Assembly (NCBI GenBank): GCA_902464565.1
Contig: CABQJV010000020.1
Span: 1-41,716, forward strand
Direction of reading: 5' to 3'
Length of the DNA stretch: 41,716 bases
From: an uncultured Collinsella sp.
Lineage (GTDB): Bacteria; Actinomycetota; Coriobacteriia; Coriobacteriales; Coriobacteriaceae
Part shown: in pieces, positions 1 to 8,737 of the stretch
Position numbering within the stretch: the first letter of the stretch is position 1
Layout of the letters: every line of letters starts with the position of its first letter
Position numbers and translations under genes: made by a program
Notes under the pieces: model-generated
Database searches by the model: none
What the model was told of the DNA's origin: nothing
Seen by the model: only the letters and a program-made list of their open reading frames with translations

Positions 1-1
1 G

Positions 2-55
2 GTCACCAAGCACAACCTCAAGTACCGCCGCTACTACCACCAGTTCGACTACTAA
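2..55 (+). CDS. 3' end of an upstream gene (partial, unidentified)
   Basis: Reading from base 2, seventeen codons run to a TAA at 53-55 and encode a basic, tyrosine-rich tail ending in HQFDY. A strong terminator follows about 50 bases later, which fits the end of a real transcription unit. The fragment is too short to assign a family. Confidence 0.55.
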   Translation, partial: VTKHNLKYRRYYHQFDY

Positions 56-108
56 GAGCTGGTCGCAGGGCCGATATCTTGGCTGGTTGATATCTCGACC
101 CTACACAA

Positions 109-139
109 GGGCGTCCGCATTCGCGCGGGCGCCCTTTTT
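109..139 (+). terminator. Intrinsic terminator
   Basis: A 10-bp stem (109-118 with 125-134, one T-G wobble) with a 6-base loop is followed directly by five T. It ends the transcription unit whose last codons are at 2-55. Confidence 0.88.
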
Positions 140-494
140 GCGTTGCCGTCGGCGCAGGGTGTCCTCGGCGGAAATCTCATCCCGGAATTTCGGCTCAGAG
201 TGGGATGCGGTTTCCGGATGCGTCCCATTCTGAAGCCCCGAAACGGGACGCGCTTTCCGCTTGGGGTCCGATCCGGAAAGCTCATCCCGTTCCGAGCATC
301 AAATCCGGGACATGCTTTCCGCGCTCCGCCCCTTGCAGAAAGCGCGTCTCCTTCCAAACACAAATCTTGCGGTACAGCTTCTGCAAAGACGCGAAGTGGC
401 CGCTGACAGCAAAGAGGGGCTGCCGAGACAATGCCCGACGGCCCCTCCCCTCATAACTTGCTATCGATGCCAATCGCCACAAGGGCGCGGCTGC
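140..494. repeat. Intergenic array of palindromic modules (GCGGAAA...CATCCC family)
   Basis: This gap holds no convincing gene. It contains at least three successive palindromic modules and a degenerate fourth. Module A is 168-216: left arm GCGGAAATCTCATCCC, right arm GGGATGCGGTTTCCG. Module B is about 220-260, with a shortened left arm and right arm GGGACGCGCTTTCCGC. Module C is 273-321: CGGAAAGC..CCCG against CGGGACATGCTTTCCG. A weaker hairpin, D, is about 334-386. The same arms recur at 5240-5294 and 32206-32254. Short reading frames here are repeat translations. Confidence 0.6.
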
Positions 495-2924
495 CTACTT
501 GCTGATCGCGCCCGTCATATAGATAAACTGCACGCGATTTATATGTCCGCCCTGCTCGCCGTTGACAAAGTCCGTCGGCGTAAAGCCGGGGTTGAGCATT
601 TCCTCGATCTTGTCCTTAACGGTGTCGATGACCTGAGTATCGAGATTGCTCGTTCGGTCGGTAAGCTCCTGCATGCCGTTGCCGAGCTCGGATGCGCCGC
701 TGGCAAGCGTACCTGCACCCGAGGAGAGAAGATTCATGCCGCTAGCAAGGCTAGCAGCACCTGTCTTGAGCTGCGCCGCACCGTTGTTGAGCTGTGATGC
801 GCCGTTGGCAAGCGCGGGCGTGGCACCGTTGAGCTGCTGTGTGCCCGCAGCAAGCTGGTCGGTGCCCGCGGCAAGAGCCGCGGCGCCATCGCTCAGCTGA
901 CCCGCGCCCGTTGCTGCAGAGCCAACACCGGCGACAAGACCGGGGTTCACGGCCGTGGGGTTTGCCGGGTTGATCGCGCTGTTCATATAGGCGATGGCTC
1001 CGGCCAGGCTCAGCTGTTGGCCATCCTGGACAGTGGTGTAGCCCTGAATGGCGCTATCGAGCGCGGTGACGGCACCCTGGGCGCCGCCCTGGGCGCCGGC
1101 CGCCTGGGCCAAAGTCGTAACCTGATCGGTAAGCGTGCCAAACATGGACTCGGCACCCTTAAGGCCCTGCGACACCTGCGTGTTAAGACCCTGCGCGCCC
1201 GCAACGGCATTGAATGCAGAATCGAGAAGCGCGGTAAGACCCGTCGCATCGGCGCTCGATGCCGCCGTGGCGGCGGCACCCGCGCTGGTAGCAGCACTGC
1301 CGGCACTTGCGGTGGCGGCATCCAGCTGTGCCGTAGCCTCGCTTAGCTTGGCTGCCGCAGCCTTGGCGGAGTCGAGATCGGCCGCGTTATCCAGCGCGTC
1401 CTGAGCATCGGCGACCGCCGCCTTGGCAGCGGCAATAGATGCAACGGTGCTCTCGGCGCCAGCCTTTGCGCTCTCGGCGTTAGCCTTTGCCGCATCGTTG
1501 CCCATGGCGCTCGCGGCCTGCTTTGCCCCGCCGAGCGCCTGCTGTGCACCGGCAAGGTACTGCCCCTCGCCGCTGAGCGCCGCCGTAAGACCCTGCGGCC
1601 CGTACAGCGCGCTGTAGGCGTTGCCCGACGTAGCGGTCACGGCGTCCTGGGCCGCCTTGGCCGCAGCCTGCGCCTTGGCAAGGTTTGCCTCCTGAGCCTG
1701 CTTGCCCAGCGTCAGCGCGTCGACGTACGTATCGGACCCAGCGGCAATTCCACTTATGCCGCCCGAGATCTGCTGTGCGCTCCCCTGCAGCTTGGAAAGG
1801 CCCGCCGAAAGATCGGACGCACCGCCCTTAAGCTGCACGGCACCGGCATTAACCCCCTCGGCACCGGCATTAAGGTTGCTCACGCCTTCGACCAGCGTGG
1901 GGACCTGCGCGTTGAGCTGACTCGTACCCGCCGCGAGCGCAGCGGCGCCACTGGACAGCGTGCCGGCACCGGTATTGGCCGTGGCAAGCGAGGCCGCGAG
2001 CGTCTTGACACCGTCGGCAACCTGGCCAGCACCGCTATTGGCCGTAGCAATACCGTTGGAGAGCTCCACGAGCTGGCTCGTATCCATGCTGCTCGAGTCC
2101 ACATCGATGGCAAGATTCAGCGGCACGCCGACAATCTGCCAGCCATCAAACTCAAAATCCTCAACATCGGTCGTAATGGTGTAGTCTCCGGTGCTGCCGG
2201 GAATCACCATGTAGGTAAGCTGCGTGTTGGAGCCGTTGGCAGCAACCGTGGCGCCCTCAGCCTCAATATCGTGTGCCTCGGCATCCTTAAGCTGACCGGT
2301 AATCTGAACCAGGTAGTTATCGGCATAATCGCCACCGGTATAGTCGTCATTCTTTTCGACCTTGAGCTTCATGGTGAGCTTGCCGCTCTTGCCCGCCAAA
2401 TCCTTGGCGTCGATATCGCGGCCATCGAGCTGGTATGCCACGGTGACGTTCCACGGCATCTGAGTGTTCTTGTCCAGATCGCCCTGGTAGACAAAGTCCT
2501 GCACTCCCTGGCCCGTAACGGCAACCGACCCGCTGTCGCCCGTTAGTTTTTGAGTCGTCGATAGGTTGGTCACTTTGTTATAGGTGCCGGCATCGTCGAT
2601 CTTGACGCCCTTATTGGCCTCGAAGCTATTGACCACGTAAACACCCGTGCGATTGCCGTCGGCATCGGTTTTGACGTATACGACCTGGTTTTTCTTATAT
2701 CCCGGCGTGCTGTTATCGGAGTCCGTCGCCATCTGTTCACTCGTAGCCGAGGCAGCGCTCGTCGACCCTACGCCGTCGGCGAACACAACGGCACCGGGAA
2801 CGGTAAGGGCCACGGTCAGACCGGCGGCAAGAGCGAGCGCAGCGATGCGCTTATGGGGACGACGTACAAGATCGCGTTGGGCTTTGAGCTCTTTCGAAGC
2901 GGTATCAGTGGTATGGGTATGCAT
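495..2924 (-). CDS. Exported heptad-repeat (LxxG) partner protein of the MMPL exporter, YhgE/Pip-like
   Basis: An 809-residue protein. The start chosen is the ATG at 2924, preceded by GGAAGGA; a longer frame to 3239 would run back inside the upstream exporter gene. A basic N-terminus and hydrophobic segment at about residues 25-50 form a signal peptide or anchor. A beta-rich domain follows, then long runs of leucine/alanine-glycine heptads (LxxGxxxL with AAxLAAGTxQL and ASQLNNGAAQL), separated by an Ala/Lys-rich coiled-coil stretch. The end (VNGEQGGHINRVQFIYMTG) resembles the C-termini of heptad-repeat proteins encoded beside MMPL pumps in Actinobacteria and Clostridia. There are no C-terminal membrane helices, unlike true YhgE/Pip. 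It lies 32 bases after the exporter and is probably co-transcribed. A role as an extracytoplasmic partner or wall-spanning spacer is inferred. Confidence 0.75.
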   Translation of the reverse strand: MHTHTTDTASKELKAQRDLVRRPHKRIAALALAAGLTVALTVPGAVVFADGVGSTSAASATSEQMATDSDNSTPGYKKNQVVYVKTDADGNRTGVYVVNSFEANKGVKIDDAGTYNKVTNLSTTQKLTGDSGSVAVTGQGVQDFVYQGDLDKNTQMPWNVTVAYQLDGRDIDAKDLAGKSGKLTMKLKVEKNDDYTGGDYADNYLVQITGQLKDAEAHDIEAEGATVAANGSNTQLTYMVIPGSTGDYTITTDVEDFEFDGWQIVGVPLNLAIDVDSSSMDTSQLVELSNGIATANSGAGQVADGVKTLAASLATANTGAGTLSSGAAALAAGTSQLNAQVPTLVEGVSNLNAGAEGVNAGAVQLKGGASDLSAGLSKLQGSAQQISGGISGIAAGSDTYVDALTLGKQAQEANLAKAQAAAKAAQDAVTATSGNAYSALYGPQGLTAALSGEGQYLAGAQQALGGAKQAASAMGNDAAKANAESAKAGAESTVASIAAAKAAVADAQDALDNAADLDSAKAAAAKLSEATAQLDAATASAGSAATSAGAAATAASSADATGLTALLDSAFNAVAGAQGLNTQVSQGLKGAESMFGTLTDQVTTLAQAAGAQGGAQGAVTALDSAIQGYTTVQDGQQLSLAGAIAYMNSAINPANPTAVNPGLVAGVGSAATGAGQLSDGAAALAAGTDQLAAGTQQLNGATPALANGASQLNNGAAQLKTGAASLASGMNLLSSGAGTLASGASELGNGMQELTDRTSNLDTQVIDTVKDKIEEMLNPGFTPTDFVNGEQGGHINRVQFIYMTGAISK

Positions 2925-2956
2925 TGCGGTATTCCTTCCAACTGCTTTGTAAAACG

Positions 2957-5083
2957 TTACTGAGCGGAGCCGTCCGCAGCCGATGCCTCGGTGGTATCCG
3001 AAACCGGATCCTGGGCATCCTTGGGCAAAAAATGAGCTTTGAGCGTGGTCTTGCCGATGAGGCCATCGAGCACATACAGGAAACCCGGCAGCGCAAAGAG
3101 TACGGCGACTAGGGAGATGCTCACGCCGACGCCCAGGAACCAGCCGATCTGCTTGAGCACGCCGTGGCTCGAGATCGCATGGATCAGGAAGCCACTGATT
3201 AGCAGAACCGATCCAGAGGTCAAAACAGGAATCGTGCAAGCTTCCATGGTCTCGAGTAGCGCTTCGCGCTTATGCATGGTCACGCGGTCCTCACGATAGC
3301 GGTCAGCAATCAGGATGCCGTAGTCGACGGCAACGCCCAGCTGGATGGAGCTCACAATTAAGTAGGCGAGGAAGAACTCGTGCATACCGGTGTAGAGCGG
3401 TGCAGCAAAGTTGACCCAGATCGAGGTCTCAATCACGAGCACCAAGATGATCGGCAGGCTCAGCGACTTGGTGGCCAGCAGCAAGACCGCGAACACGGCC
3501 ACGACGGCGATGAGGTCGACCTTGCCCTTATCGACGGTGATGGTGTCCTTAAGGTCGGTGGTGCTCACGCCCTCGCCGGCGAGCATTGCCTTACCCGGAT
3601 AATGTTTGTCCGCGATACAACGAATCTTCTTGACCAGCTTAAATGTACTCGGACCCTCGTAGGGCGCGGTAACCGTGAGCACCAAACGGCTGTAGTGCTC
3701 TCCCTCCACCAGATCGAGCGTGTCCTTTTCGGCCATGCCCGTGGGGATATAGGGACTCGCAACGTCAACATAGCTCTGGATGGACTTGACCTCGGGGAGC
3801 GCCTTGAGCTCATTGGAGAGTGCCTGCTCCTCGCTCACCTCTCCACGGGGAACGAGCACAACGTAGGTATCGGAGTTGCCAAAGACCTCCTTGACCTTGT
3901 CCATATCCTGACCAAGCCGCGTATCCGAACCAAAAATGTGCGAAGTGCCGTAGTAGTACGTGATATCGCTGGAGGTCGATGCCACACGCGCAGGGTAAAC
4001 CACGGCGAGGATCACGACGGCAGCGGGGATACAGACCTTGAGCACCAGACGGGCGAACTTACCCAGCGGCGGGACAAAGGGCCTGTGCTGCGATTTTTGC
4101 ACAAAGCCATCGAACTGAACGAACATCGAAGGAACAAAGGTAAAGACCGATACCAGGCTGATGGCGATACCCTTTGCAAGGGCAAGACCAAGGTCGGGGC
4201 CGATCTTAAACTGCATGGCGGCAAGCGCGATAAAGCCGATGCAGACCGTGCAACCGCTCGAAAACACGGCGACCGAGGACAGGCAGCACGACTGCACCAT
4301 GTCTTCGGCAACGCTGCCGTGGCGGCCACGCTCCTCGTTAAAGCGGTGCAGCAAAAAGACCGAGAAGTCCAGCGCGATGGCAACCTGCAAAATGGAGCCC
4401 GCAGAGTTGGTGACAAAGCTAATCTCGCCAAAGATGAGGTTGGTGCCCCAGTTGATAAACACCGAGACGCCCAGGCCCAGCAGCACCAGGATGGGTTCGG
4501 CCCAGCTGGTAGTCGTGATGACCAGAATCACGAAGATAATCGCTATGACAGCGACCGTGATAATGCTGATCTGCTGCTCGGTCGATGTGGTGGCGAGCGC
4601 GTTAGACATGGCCGAGCCCGTAATGGCGCCCTCGTCGCCCACGATATCTCGAATAGCGTCGGTTGCCTCGATCTCCTTTTCGGAATTAACCGTCACCGTA
4701 AACAGGGCGTTGTTCTTTTTGTAATAGGTCTCAACGGTGTCTTTGTCTTGCGTGGCAAGCGGCTGATCGATATCTGCCGCGTCGTCAAGCCATAGGACCT
4801 CCTCGACGCCGTCGACCTTTTTGATTTTGTCCTTGTATTTGAGCGCCTGAGCGATCGAGACATTGGGCACCATAACGCGACAGTTGGGAATGTCACCCTC
4901 AAACTCATCACCCATGGTATTCAGAGCGACGGTCGACGCCGCTTCGTCGGGCAGATAGCTCGTAATGTCGTAGTTAACGCCTACAAACTGGCGCAGGAAC
5001 AGGCATACCAGTGCTGCCACCGCATAGAACGCGATGATGGGTTTGCGGTGCTTCACGACCCATCGAAATAGCTTCTCTTTCAA
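2957..5083 (-). CDS. MMPL/RND-family membrane exporter
   Basis: A roughly 708-residue transporter with the two-fold repeat of the MMPL (YdfJ-like) family. One helix lies at about 16-33, followed by an extracytoplasmic domain starting VNYDITSYLPDEA. Five helices lie at about 170-330. Helix 7 (about 360-385), a second extracytoplasmic domain and a final five-helix bundle to about residue 690 complete it. Such pumps move lipids or hydrophobic compounds using the proton gradient; the substrate here is unknown. No ATG fits. TTG codons lie at 5089 and 5083, and the one at 5083 is 7 bases from GGAGG, so I chose it. It is the first gene of a two-gene operon with the heptad-repeat protein downstream. 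The Ser/Ala/Asp-rich C-terminus is a short cytosolic tail. Confidence 0.88.
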   Translation of the reverse strand: MKEKLFRWVVKHRKPIIAFYAVAALVCLFLRQFVGVNYDITSYLPDEAASTVALNTMGDEFEGDIPNCRVMVPNVSIAQALKYKDKIKKVDGVEEVLWLDDAADIDQPLATQDKDTVETYYKKNNALFTVTVNSEKEIEATDAIRDIVGDEGAITGSAMSNALATTSTEQQISIITVAVIAIIFVILVITTTSWAEPILVLLGLGVSVFINWGTNLIFGEISFVTNSAGSILQVAIALDFSVFLLHRFNEERGRHGSVAEDMVQSCCLSSVAVFSSGCTVCIGFIALAAMQFKIGPDLGLALAKGIAISLVSVFTFVPSMFVQFDGFVQKSQHRPFVPPLGKFARLVLKVCIPAAVVILAVVYPARVASTSSDITYYYGTSHIFGSDTRLGQDMDKVKEVFGNSDTYVVLVPRGEVSEEQALSNELKALPEVKSIQSYVDVASPYIPTGMAEKDTLDLVEGEHYSRLVLTVTAPYEGPSTFKLVKKIRCIADKHYPGKAMLAGEGVSTTDLKDTITVDKGKVDLIAVVAVFAVLLLATKSLSLPIILVLVIETSIWVNFAAPLYTGMHEFFLAYLIVSSIQLGVAVDYGILIADRYREDRVTMHKREALLETMEACTIPVLTSGSVLLISGFLIHAISSHGVLKQIGWFLGVGVSISLVAVLFALPGFLYVLDGLIGKTTLKAHFLPKDAQDPVSDTTEASAADGSAQ

Positions 5084-5123
5084 CCTCAATCCTCCATAAC
5101 GCTCAGCCTATGTTTTGCTCTTT

Positions 5124-5152
5124 GTTATATTCCACATTTGGTAGTTATACAA
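5124..5152 (-). promoter_or_regulatory. Putative sigma-70 promoter of the MMPL operon
   Basis: On the minus strand, TTGTAT (5152-5147), a 17-base spacer and TATAAC (5129-5124) lie about 40 bases upstream of the exporter start. A CACAT/ATGTG inverted repeat overlaps the element and could bind a repressor; that is inference. Confidence 0.5.
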
Positions 5153-5239
5153 CATGTGTAGGATAAAGGCGCCATAAAGATATGCGATTGACGCGGTCCC
5201 GGAGCCAAAACAGCCGCTGCAGAAGCAGTTCGGAAAAGG

Positions 5240-5294
5240 TCCTCAGCGGAAACTGCATCCCAGTTTTTAGACGAAAAACGGGATATGGTTTCTG
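5240..5294. repeat. Palindromic module of the GCGGAAA...CATCCC family
   Basis: Left arm GCGGAAACTGCATCCC (5246-5261) faces right arm GGGATATGGTTTCTG (5280-5294) across an A/T-rich loop. The lead-in GTCCTC(A/G)GCGGAAA matches the module at 168-216. The gap 5090-5478 otherwise holds the exporter promoter and the his leader. A short minus-strand frame at 5125-5388 has no family features and spans this repeat. Confidence 0.6.
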
Positions 5295-5397
5295 GTTGGC
5301 CTAGATAATCGTCAGATTTAGCTGAGCGTCTGCCCCTATGTTTCCAAATGAATACGGTGTGAGCTGCGGACAAGGATTTTCCCCGCAAGCACTCTAG

Positions 5398-5438
5398 TAT
5401 GCTAAAGTACCCAAAAGACCGGCGGAGCTATGCCGGTC
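5398..5438 (+). promoter_or_regulatory. Histidine operon leader: possible -10 and small hairpin
   Basis: TATGCT at 5398-5403 could be a -10 element, with no clear -35. A small hairpin, GACCGGC (5417-5423) with GCCGGTC (5432-5438), is followed by a T-rich run in the leader before hisZ-hisG. No run of histidine codons and no T-box core sequence is seen, so the type of control is open. Confidence 0.3.
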
Positions 5439-5478
5439 GTTTGTTCTGTATGCAACACAGCATGAGGAGGCTCACCAG

Positions 5479-7194
5479 ATGACGGCCACACCGTGGGGAT
5501 TCCGGGACATATTGCCCGAGGAGGCTCAGGCGCGCGAGGAGATCGCGCTGACGGTGAAGGGCTGCTTTAGGGAGCATCATTATCTGCCGGTTGAGACGCC
5601 GCTGCTCGAGGACAAGGGCTCGCTCGAGGAGGGCGGCCGTATCGCGGACACGCCGTTTAAGCTTTTTGACGATGACGGCCGCTTGTTGGTGGTTCGTCCC
5701 GACAATACGTTGCCGATCGTGCGTTTGGTCTCGACCCGCATGCGCGCGGCCGACTTGCCGCTGCGCCTGCGCTATGAGGCGCCGGTGGTTCGCGAATGCC
5801 AGCGCAATGCCGGCGGTTCGCGTCAATTTACCCAGCTGGGTTTTGAGCTCATCGGCGCGGGCGATACCGCGGGCGATGTCGAGATCGTCTCGCTGGTGGC
5901 CGAGGCCGTTCGCAAGTTGGCGCTGCCCGATGCGCGCATTATCGCAGGTAGCGTGCGCCCGTTTAAGGAGCTGCTCGCGGCGTGCGAGGATCGCGAGCTG
6001 GCTGCCGAGGCTCTGCGCTGCGTGCACGCCAACGACTTTGTGGGCCTCGATGCCCGCGTGGCGGCAAGCGCCGAGACCGATGCCGTTAAGGCCGCCGTCA
6101 GCGAACTGCCGCGCCTGCATGGTGGGGCCGAAGTGCTCGATCGCGTGGATGCGCTGCTGGCGGCTGCCGGTATTGTCGCGCCGCTGACGCGCGAACTCCG
6201 TGCCCTGGTTGATGGTCTGGCTCCCGAGGACGCCCAGGTGCTGTCGTTCGACTTCTCCATCATGAACTCTTTCGATTACTACACGGGCCTGGTCTTTAAG
6301 GCCTATGCCGGTGGCCTGCCCGATCCGGTGGGCTCGGGCGGTCGCTACGACTCTATCTTTACCGGCGCGTTCGGCGACGGCATCGAGGTGCCGGCGGCGG
6401 GCTTCGCCTTTTCGCTCGAGCGTCTGGAGGCCGCGTGCACCTCTGCCGAGGACGCCGCCTCCGATGGTGACCACGCCGTGGGCCGCGGCGCCGAAGGCCC
6501 GCTACGCATCGCCGTGCCCAAGGGCTCGCTTAAGGCCGACACGCTCGACGTGCTCGAGGCCGCGGGCCTGGACGTCTCTGAGCTGCGCGACCCCGGCCGT
6601 CACCTGATTGTGCGCGGTCGCGACACGCGTGCCGGCGAGGGCACGGTCGGCGATATCGAGTTTGTCATCGTGCGTCCCAGCGACGCGCCCGCTTTTGTGG
6701 GCTGTGGTGGTGCCGATTGCGGCATCTGTGGCTGGGACTCGCTCATCGAGGCAGACCTCAACTTGCTGCAGCTGGTCGATCTGGGCTACGGCCTGTGCAC
6801 GTTTATCGAGGCAGAGCCCGCGTGGCGCGCCGGCCAGGCCGAGCGCAACTATGCCCGCCGCGGGTCGCTTCGCGTGGCCACCAAGTATCCGCGCATCGCG
6901 AGCGCCTGGTATGCCGAGCGCGGCGTGAACGCCGACATCGTTTCGCTGCACGGTAACATCGAGTTGGGCCCCATTGTCGGTATGACCGACCGTATCGTGG
7001 ACATCACCGCCACGGGCGCCACGCTGCGCGATAACGACCTGGTTATTACCGGTCGCATTATGGACTGCACGGCGCGATTCTTCGTCAACCCGGGTGCCGC
7101 GCGCCTGGACCCGCGTGTGCGCAACTTGGCCGATCGCCTGGCGGCGGCCGTGAAGGACAAGCATTTTGAGCCCGTTGCGGGCTCGGCACAATAG
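5479..7194 (+). CDS. hisZ-hisG: HisZ-HisG fusion: ATP phosphoribosyltransferase, regulatory and catalytic parts in one chain
   Basis: A 571-residue protein in one uninterrupted frame; ATG 5479 follows GAGGAGG. Residues 1-320 are HisZ, a histidyl-tRNA synthetase-like regulatory domain: WGFRDILPEEA near the start, RPDNTLPIVR at 73-82, SFDYYTGLVFKAY at 264-276 and GSGGRYD at 285-291. A linker rich in Ala/Gly/Asp (321-341) leads into short-form HisG at 342-565. That domain starts LRIAVPKGSLK and carries the PRPP loop VDITATGATLR at 507-517. The enzyme joins ATP and PRPP to give phosphoribosyl-ATP, the first and feedback-controlled step of histidine synthesis. HisZ and short HisG are normally separate subunits that assemble 4:4, so the fusion fixes a 1:1 ratio. 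Three cysteines (409, 414, 417) cluster in the catalytic part. It is the first gene of the his operon. Confidence 0.93.
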   Translation: MTATPWGFRDILPEEAQAREEIALTVKGCFREHHYLPVETPLLEDKGSLEEGGRIADTPFKLFDDDGRLLVVRPDNTLPIVRLVSTRMRAADLPLRLRYEAPVVRECQRNAGGSRQFTQLGFELIGAGDTAGDVEIVSLVAEAVRKLALPDARIIAGSVRPFKELLAACEDRELAAEALRCVHANDFVGLDARVAASAETDAVKAAVSELPRLHGGAEVLDRVDALLAAAGIVAPLTRELRALVDGLAPEDAQVLSFDFSIMNSFDYYTGLVFKAYAGGLPDPVGSGGRYDSIFTGAFGDGIEVPAAGFAFSLERLEAACTSAEDAASDGDHAVGRGAEGPLRIAVPKGSLKADTLDVLEAAGLDVSELRDPGRHLIVRGRDTRAGEGTVGDIEFVIVRPSDAPAFVGCGGADCGICGWDSLIEADLNLLQLVDLGYGLCTFIEAEPAWRAGQAERNYARRGSLRVATKYPRIASAWYAERGVNADIVSLHGNIELGPIVGMTDRIVDITATGATLRDNDLVITGRIMDCTARFFVNPGAARLDPRVRNLADRLAAAVKDKHFEPVAGSAQ

Positions 7195-7299
7195 CGCGAG
7201 CACGCACGGGCGTCCCAACGTCTGGGCTGCGGGCCGATTGGCGCCGCCGCCCGGCCTCTCGTTTTTCGAACACAACCTCGACCGATAGGGGATACCGAT

Positions 7300-8736
7300 A
7301 TGAAGACCATCAAGCTTGCTCCCGGTGAGCGCCTCGTTACCAACCAGCTCAACCGCAAGGGTGTGCTGCCGCAAAACATCGTCGACGCCGCCCGCGATAT
7401 CGTGGCCGACGTGCGCGCCAACGGCGATGCCGCGGTGCGCGATTACTGTCAGCGTTTTGACGGTGTTGAGCTGCAGAGCTTCCGTCTGCCGCAAGAGCAG
7501 ATCGATGCCGCGCTCGAAGGCCTCGATCCCGCTTTTGCCGCGGCGCTCGAAAAGGCTGCACGCCAGATTCGTGAGTTCCACCAGCGCGAGGTCGAGCAGA
7601 GCTGGTTTACCACGCGTGCGGACGGCACGATGCTCGGCGTTAAGGTGACCCCGCTCGCGGCGGCCGGCATCTACGTGCCGGGCGGTCGCGCGCAGTATCC
7701 CTCCACGGTGCTCATGAATGCCATTCCCGCCAAGGTTGCCGGCGTCAAGCGCGTGGTCATGGTGACCCCGCCGCAGAAAGATGGCCTGATCAGCCCGTAT
7801 ACGCTCGCCGCGGCAAAGCTCGGCGGCGTGGACGAGATCTATATGGTGGGTGGCGCTCAGGCCGTGGCCGCGCTGGCGTACGGCACCGAGACTATTCCGC
7901 GCGTCGACAAGATCACCGGCCCGGGCAACGCCTTTGTCGCTGCGGCCAAGCAGATTGTCTCGGGCGACGTGGGTATCGACATGGTCGCTGGCCCCTCCGA
8001 AGTCTGCGTGCTGGCCGATGCCACGGCCAAGCCCATGGTGGTCGCGGCCGACCTGATGGCCCAGGCCGAGCACGATCCGCTGGCAGCCTGCTATCTGGTG
8101 ACTTGCGACGAGCAGTTTGCGCGCGAGGTCGAGGCTGGTATCGACATTCTGGTGGCGCAGTCGCCGCGTGCCGAGATCACGCGCGCCTCGCTCGACAACG
8201 AAGGCACCATCGTGGTGGCCGCCGACATGGCTGCCGCCGTCGAGGCCGTGAACACCGTGGCGCCTGAGCACCTTGAGCTGCACTGCAAGGATGCGATGGG
8301 CCTGCTCGGCGGCATTCGCAACGCCGGCGCCATCTTTGTGGGCGCTTGGAGCTCCGAGCCGCTCGGCGATTATGTTGCCGGTCCCAACCACACGCTGCCA
8401 ACCGGCGGCACGGCCATGTTCTCCAACCCGCTTTCGGTCGAAGAGTTCGTTAAGCGCTCGAGCGTCATTTGCTATACGCCCGAGGGCCTGCTCTCTGACG
8501 CTCCCGCCACACAGCGTCTAGCCGAGGCCGAGGGCCTGTGGGCGCACGCGCTTTCTGCTGCCCTGCGTCGTCGCGTGCTGGAGCAGGGCGAGGATGCCGT
8601 GAGTGCTGAGTCACTGGCTGCGGCCGACCTGACCAAGGTCGCCTGGCCGGGCGACGCCGTGGCGACGGTTGCTGAGGGCGTGGACCTGGCGGCGGCTGCG
8701 GACGGTGCCGCTGGCGCGACCGGCGAGGAGGCCTAA
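7300..8736 (+). CDS. hisD: Histidinol dehydrogenase
   Basis: A 478-residue enzyme for the last two oxidations of the pathway, histidinol to histidine using NAD and zinc. Recognised by GGRAQYPSTVLMNAIPAKVAGV, the KITGPGNAFVAAAK segment, DMVAGPSEV and the GPNHTLPTGGTA region near the C-terminus. It is longer than the usual 430 or so residues because of an Ala/Asp/Glu-rich tail after about residue 440; the tail has no known function. It starts 105 bases after the HisZ-HisG gene and ends one base before hisC, so the two are likely translationally coupled. Confidence 0.96.
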   Translation: MKTIKLAPGERLVTNQLNRKGVLPQNIVDAARDIVADVRANGDAAVRDYCQRFDGVELQSFRLPQEQIDAALEGLDPAFAAALEKAARQIREFHQREVEQSWFTTRADGTMLGVKVTPLAAAGIYVPGGRAQYPSTVLMNAIPAKVAGVKRVVMVTPPQKDGLISPYTLAAAKLGGVDEIYMVGGAQAVAALAYGTETIPRVDKITGPGNAFVAAAKQIVSGDVGIDMVAGPSEVCVLADATAKPMVVAADLMAQAEHDPLAACYLVTCDEQFAREVEAGIDILVAQSPRAEITRASLDNEGTIVVAADMAAAVEAVNTVAPEHLELHCKDAMGLLGGIRNAGAIFVGAWSSEPLGDYVAGPNHTLPTGGTAMFSNPLSVEEFVKRSSVICYTPEGLLSDAPATQRLAEAEGLWAHALSAALRRRVLEQGEDAVSAESLAAADLTKVAWPGDAVATVAEGVDLAAAADGAAGATGEEA

Positions 8737-8737
8737 T

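Noticed and set aside
3380..4795. 471-codon plus-strand frame over the MMPL gene
   Set aside because: Antisense shadow of a clear membrane transporter; composition is charged and repetitive.
5125..5388. 87-codon minus-strand frame in the his / MMPL gap
   Set aside because: It covers the exporter promoter and a palindromic repeat and has no domain or good ribosome-binding site.
5398..5478. T-box or histidine attenuator peptide in the his leader
   Set aside because: No T-box core and no run of histidine codons could be found in the roughly 80-base leader.
6502..8391. 629-codon minus-strand frame over hisZ-hisG and hisD
   Set aside because: Same antisense shadow effect; no ribosome-binding site or family features.
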